64,000 nt of DNA. Source: Pseudomonas spelaei (GTDB lineage: Bacteria; Pseudomonadota; Gammaproteobacteria; Pseudomonadales; Pseudomonadaceae). Both the position numbers and the translations under genes were made by a program. Shown here in pieces: positions 62,995-64,000 of the stretch. The stretch covers positions 48,441-112,440 of the forward strand of contig NZ_WNNK01000023.1 in assembly GCF_009724245.1 (NCBI RefSeq), in the 5' to 3' direction. Position 1 is the first letter of the stretch, and each line of letters starts with the position of its first letter. The notes beneath the pieces were generated by a model. That model had not been told where the DNA came from. It ran no database searches and was given only the letters and a program-made list of their open reading frames with translations.

Positions 62995-63156
62995 TCAGGG
63001 AGGGGAGTAGAGGCGAAGGTTACCGACGGCAATTTCGGATAATTCCCGCTCGGCCTCGTGGAGGCTTTCTTCGTCGTGCAGATCAAGGCGGTTACGCAGG
63101 ACGCTGCTACCGGGGTAGCAGTAGGGATCCTGGTCCGCCCCGTATTTGTCGAGCAT
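62995..63156 (-). pseudogene. fic: Truncated Fic toxin gene (N-terminal 53 codons)
   Basis: ATG at 63156 opens 53 codons: MLDKYGADQDPYCYPGSSVL, RNRLDLHDEESLHEAERELS, EIAVGNLRLYSPP, then TGA. This matches the start of Fic-domain AMP-transferases (DKYGxGQDPYCYPGTxVLxNxLxI-type). Full Fic proteins are about 190-200 residues. The active-site loop HPFxxGNGR is absent and no continuation is visible before the REP at 62933. The start overlaps the yhfG stop (TGATG). It is therefore a toxin remnant, not an active enzyme. Confidence 0.75.
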
Positions 63157-63326
63157 CAGCGTGGGCTGTTGCGGTACTTGGCGAGGACGGCTTCTCGGGT
63201 CGGCAGTGGTTTGTCGACGTCCGATGGTCGTGTGTTGAACCCTTCCAGATGCAAGCTGGCCAGGTAGTTGGAACGGCGGATCTTGTCGTAATGATCCTGT
63301 TTTTGCTCAACCGTCAGTTCGCTCAT
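63156..63326 (-). CDS. yhfG: YhfG-family antitoxin of Fic
   Basis: 56 residues: MSELTVEQKQDHYDKIRRSN, YLASLHLEGFNTRPSDVDKP, LPTREAVLAKYRNSPR. It resembles E. coli YhfG, the small partner encoded just before fic, with the L-T-x-x-Q-K start and the SxxLEGF segment that contains an inhibitory-type helix. GGGAGGA lies 8 bases before the ATG. It appears intact although its toxin is truncated. Confidence 0.7.
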   Translation of the reverse strand: MSELTVEQKQDHYDKIRRSNYLASLHLEGFNTRPSDVDKPLPTREAVLAKYRNSPR

Positions 63327-63519
63327 CACAGCGTCCTCCCGGTGCGAGGTTCAATTGTGGCGTAATGCGTTTGCGTATGGGGCCTATGTCGGTTGAAATG
63401 TTACCAGCGGCTGCATCCTGGTGTGGCCTACTGATCCACTGCTCAGAAATCGCCTCCAACCCCCGATAAACACACAGCACGGCTTCAATATTCGCCGGTA
63501 CCCATGCCGCACTTTTCAC
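63307..63519 (-). CDS. Possible 70-residue protein between DUF1493 gene and yhfG
   Basis: GTG start at 63519, nine bases after the DUF1493 stop, and stop 20 bases inside yhfG. The N-terminal half (KSAAWVPANIEAVLCVYRGL) looks like a folded helix; the rest is less protein-like. I do not recognise it. Tight spacing supports translation in one operon, but it could be a decayed gene or chance frame. Confidence 0.3.
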   Translation of the reverse strand: MKSAAWVPANIEAVLCVYRGLEAISEQWISRPHQDAAAGNISTDIGPIRKRITPQLNLAPGGRCDERTDG

Positions 63520-63528
63520 CCGCCCAGT

Positions 63529-63915
63529 TTAGATTGTGTATTCGCCCAGGTTTTCCAGTGCCTGTGTATCCCAGTGCCGGTCCTTCATGGCTTTGTAGAG
63601 CATGCCGATGGTCAGCGGGACTTTGTTACTGCGGTCTTTGGCCCGTTGGTTGAAATACACGTCGTAACCAGCTGGCTGGAAGTAGCGGTAGGGATCAAAG
63701 TAGCGATAGGCATCATAGTCGGCCAAGTCGATGGCGAAGCCCTGCTCCAATGCATCCATGAGTTGTTTGGCATCCGCACCCTTACAGTCCAGGTCAACGT
63801 TGATGGATGTTTCCAGGTGGAGGGTCTTGTGTCTGGGCAGGCCGACTTCCTCGTGCAGCAGTTGCAGGAGTTGCTGCATGACGATGTCATTGGGGAAGTT
63901 GGGGGCGAGCTTCAT
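63529..63915 (-). CDS. DUF1493-family protein
   Basis: 128 residues. MKLAPNFPNDIVMQQLLQLL, then ETSINVDLDCKGADAKQLMD and ALEQGFAIDLADYDAYRYFD. The pattern DL-x-x-x-G-A-D-A-x-x-L-M-x-x-L-E-x-x-F resembles acyl carrier proteins with the Ser of DSL replaced, as is usual in DUF1493 (inference on fold). Function unknown. The reading frame stays open upstream of the ATG to the window edge, so a start further upstream cannot be excluded. Confidence 0.75.
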   Translation of the reverse strand: MKLAPNFPNDIVMQQLLQLLHEEVGLPRHKTLHLETSINVDLDCKGADAKQLMDALEQGFAIDLADYDAYRYFDPYRYFQPAGYDVYFNQRAKDRSNKVPLTIGMLYKAMKDRHWDTQALENLGEYTI

Positions 63916-64000
63916 GGTGGCGGCACGCAGGAATGGTTGGGGAGAATGTGCCGGTTTCAGGTGACGGTATTTGTTTCGGCTGAAGAATAGCCCCAGTCCT
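63916..64000. other. Right window edge
   Basis: 85 bases upstream of the DUF1493 start. One minus-strand frame ends in ACCTGA near 63959 (residues DWGYSSAETNTVT), which could be the end of a preceding gene outside the window. Nothing else can be supported. Confidence 0.3.

Noticed and set aside
62982..63365. 127-codon plus-strand frame
   Set aside because: It runs opposite to yhfG and the fic remnant, which are better supported by similarity and ribosome binding sites.

Overview
The window is a chromosomal segment of a Pseudomonas of the P. fluorescens group. The evidence is the GC-rich coding sequence, the many intergenic REP palindromes of the TGTGGGAGC-GGCTTGCC type, and the conserved Pseudomonas gene order gshA - thioesterase - tex // ompR(amgR)-envZ(amgS) // rimK-rimB // hslR - hslO - pckA at the right. 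No rRNA, tRNA, CRISPR array, prophage or full-length insertion sequence was seen. Small mobile or repeat elements are common. Layout: 0.1-1.7 kb holds a formylglycine-type sulfatase. At 1.83-2.46 kb is a very long imperfect inverted repeat without a gene. A LysR regulator and a TonB-dependent receptor diverge at 3.4-3.6 kb. Next come a deaminase-MFS pair with its own divergent LysR, then tonB-exbB-exbD. From 11 to 17 kb lie a small alpha/beta hydrolase, a degenerate sigma54-type AAA+ protein, an orphan MetQ and a complete polar amino acid (probably cystine-type) ABC transporter. From 17 to 26 kb are a COG4637-type ATPase, a TriABC-like RND efflux operon with two adaptors, and a secreted glycoside-hydrolase-like protein. 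From 26 to 33 kb, all on the minus strand, are two sfnB paralogues, an FMN-dependent DszA/NtaA-type monooxygenase, metQ-metN-metI and a methyltransferase. From 33 to 39 kb are a two-domain hypothetical protein, the dcyD-tcyJLN D-cysteine/cystine operon and a divergent serine acetyltransferase. From 39 to 46 kb are a BetT-type BCCT transporter behind a BetI-like operator, an SDR/LysR pair, an OprD-family porin and an aldo/keto reductase. From 46 to 49.5 kb is tauABCD. From 49.7 kb to the end are the conserved chromosomal genes listed above, a DMT transporter, a Fic toxin remnant with its YhfG antitoxin, and a DUF1493 gene. Functionally, much of the first 51 kb concerns sulfur: ester-sulfate cleavage and uptake, methionine and cystine ABC uptake, sulfone/sulfonate oxidation (SfnB, DszA-like, TauD), D-cysteine desulfuration, serine acetylation for cysteine synthesis, and glutathione synthesis. 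A shared GGAATAT-like motif precedes several of these genes and may be the half-site of a common LysR regulator such as CysB. The most unusual objects are: (1) a 186-bp miniature element with IS4-like 18-bp ends and an 11-bp target duplication, inserted exactly in the pckA terminator and carrying a REP doublet; (2) a YhfG antitoxin followed by a Fic gene truncated to 53 codons, neither large enough for a default ORF cutoff; (3) an enhancer-binding AAA+ protein without its DNA-binding domain, with a mutated GAFTGA loop and without both usual arginine fingers; (4) the 628-bp long-hairpin repeat.
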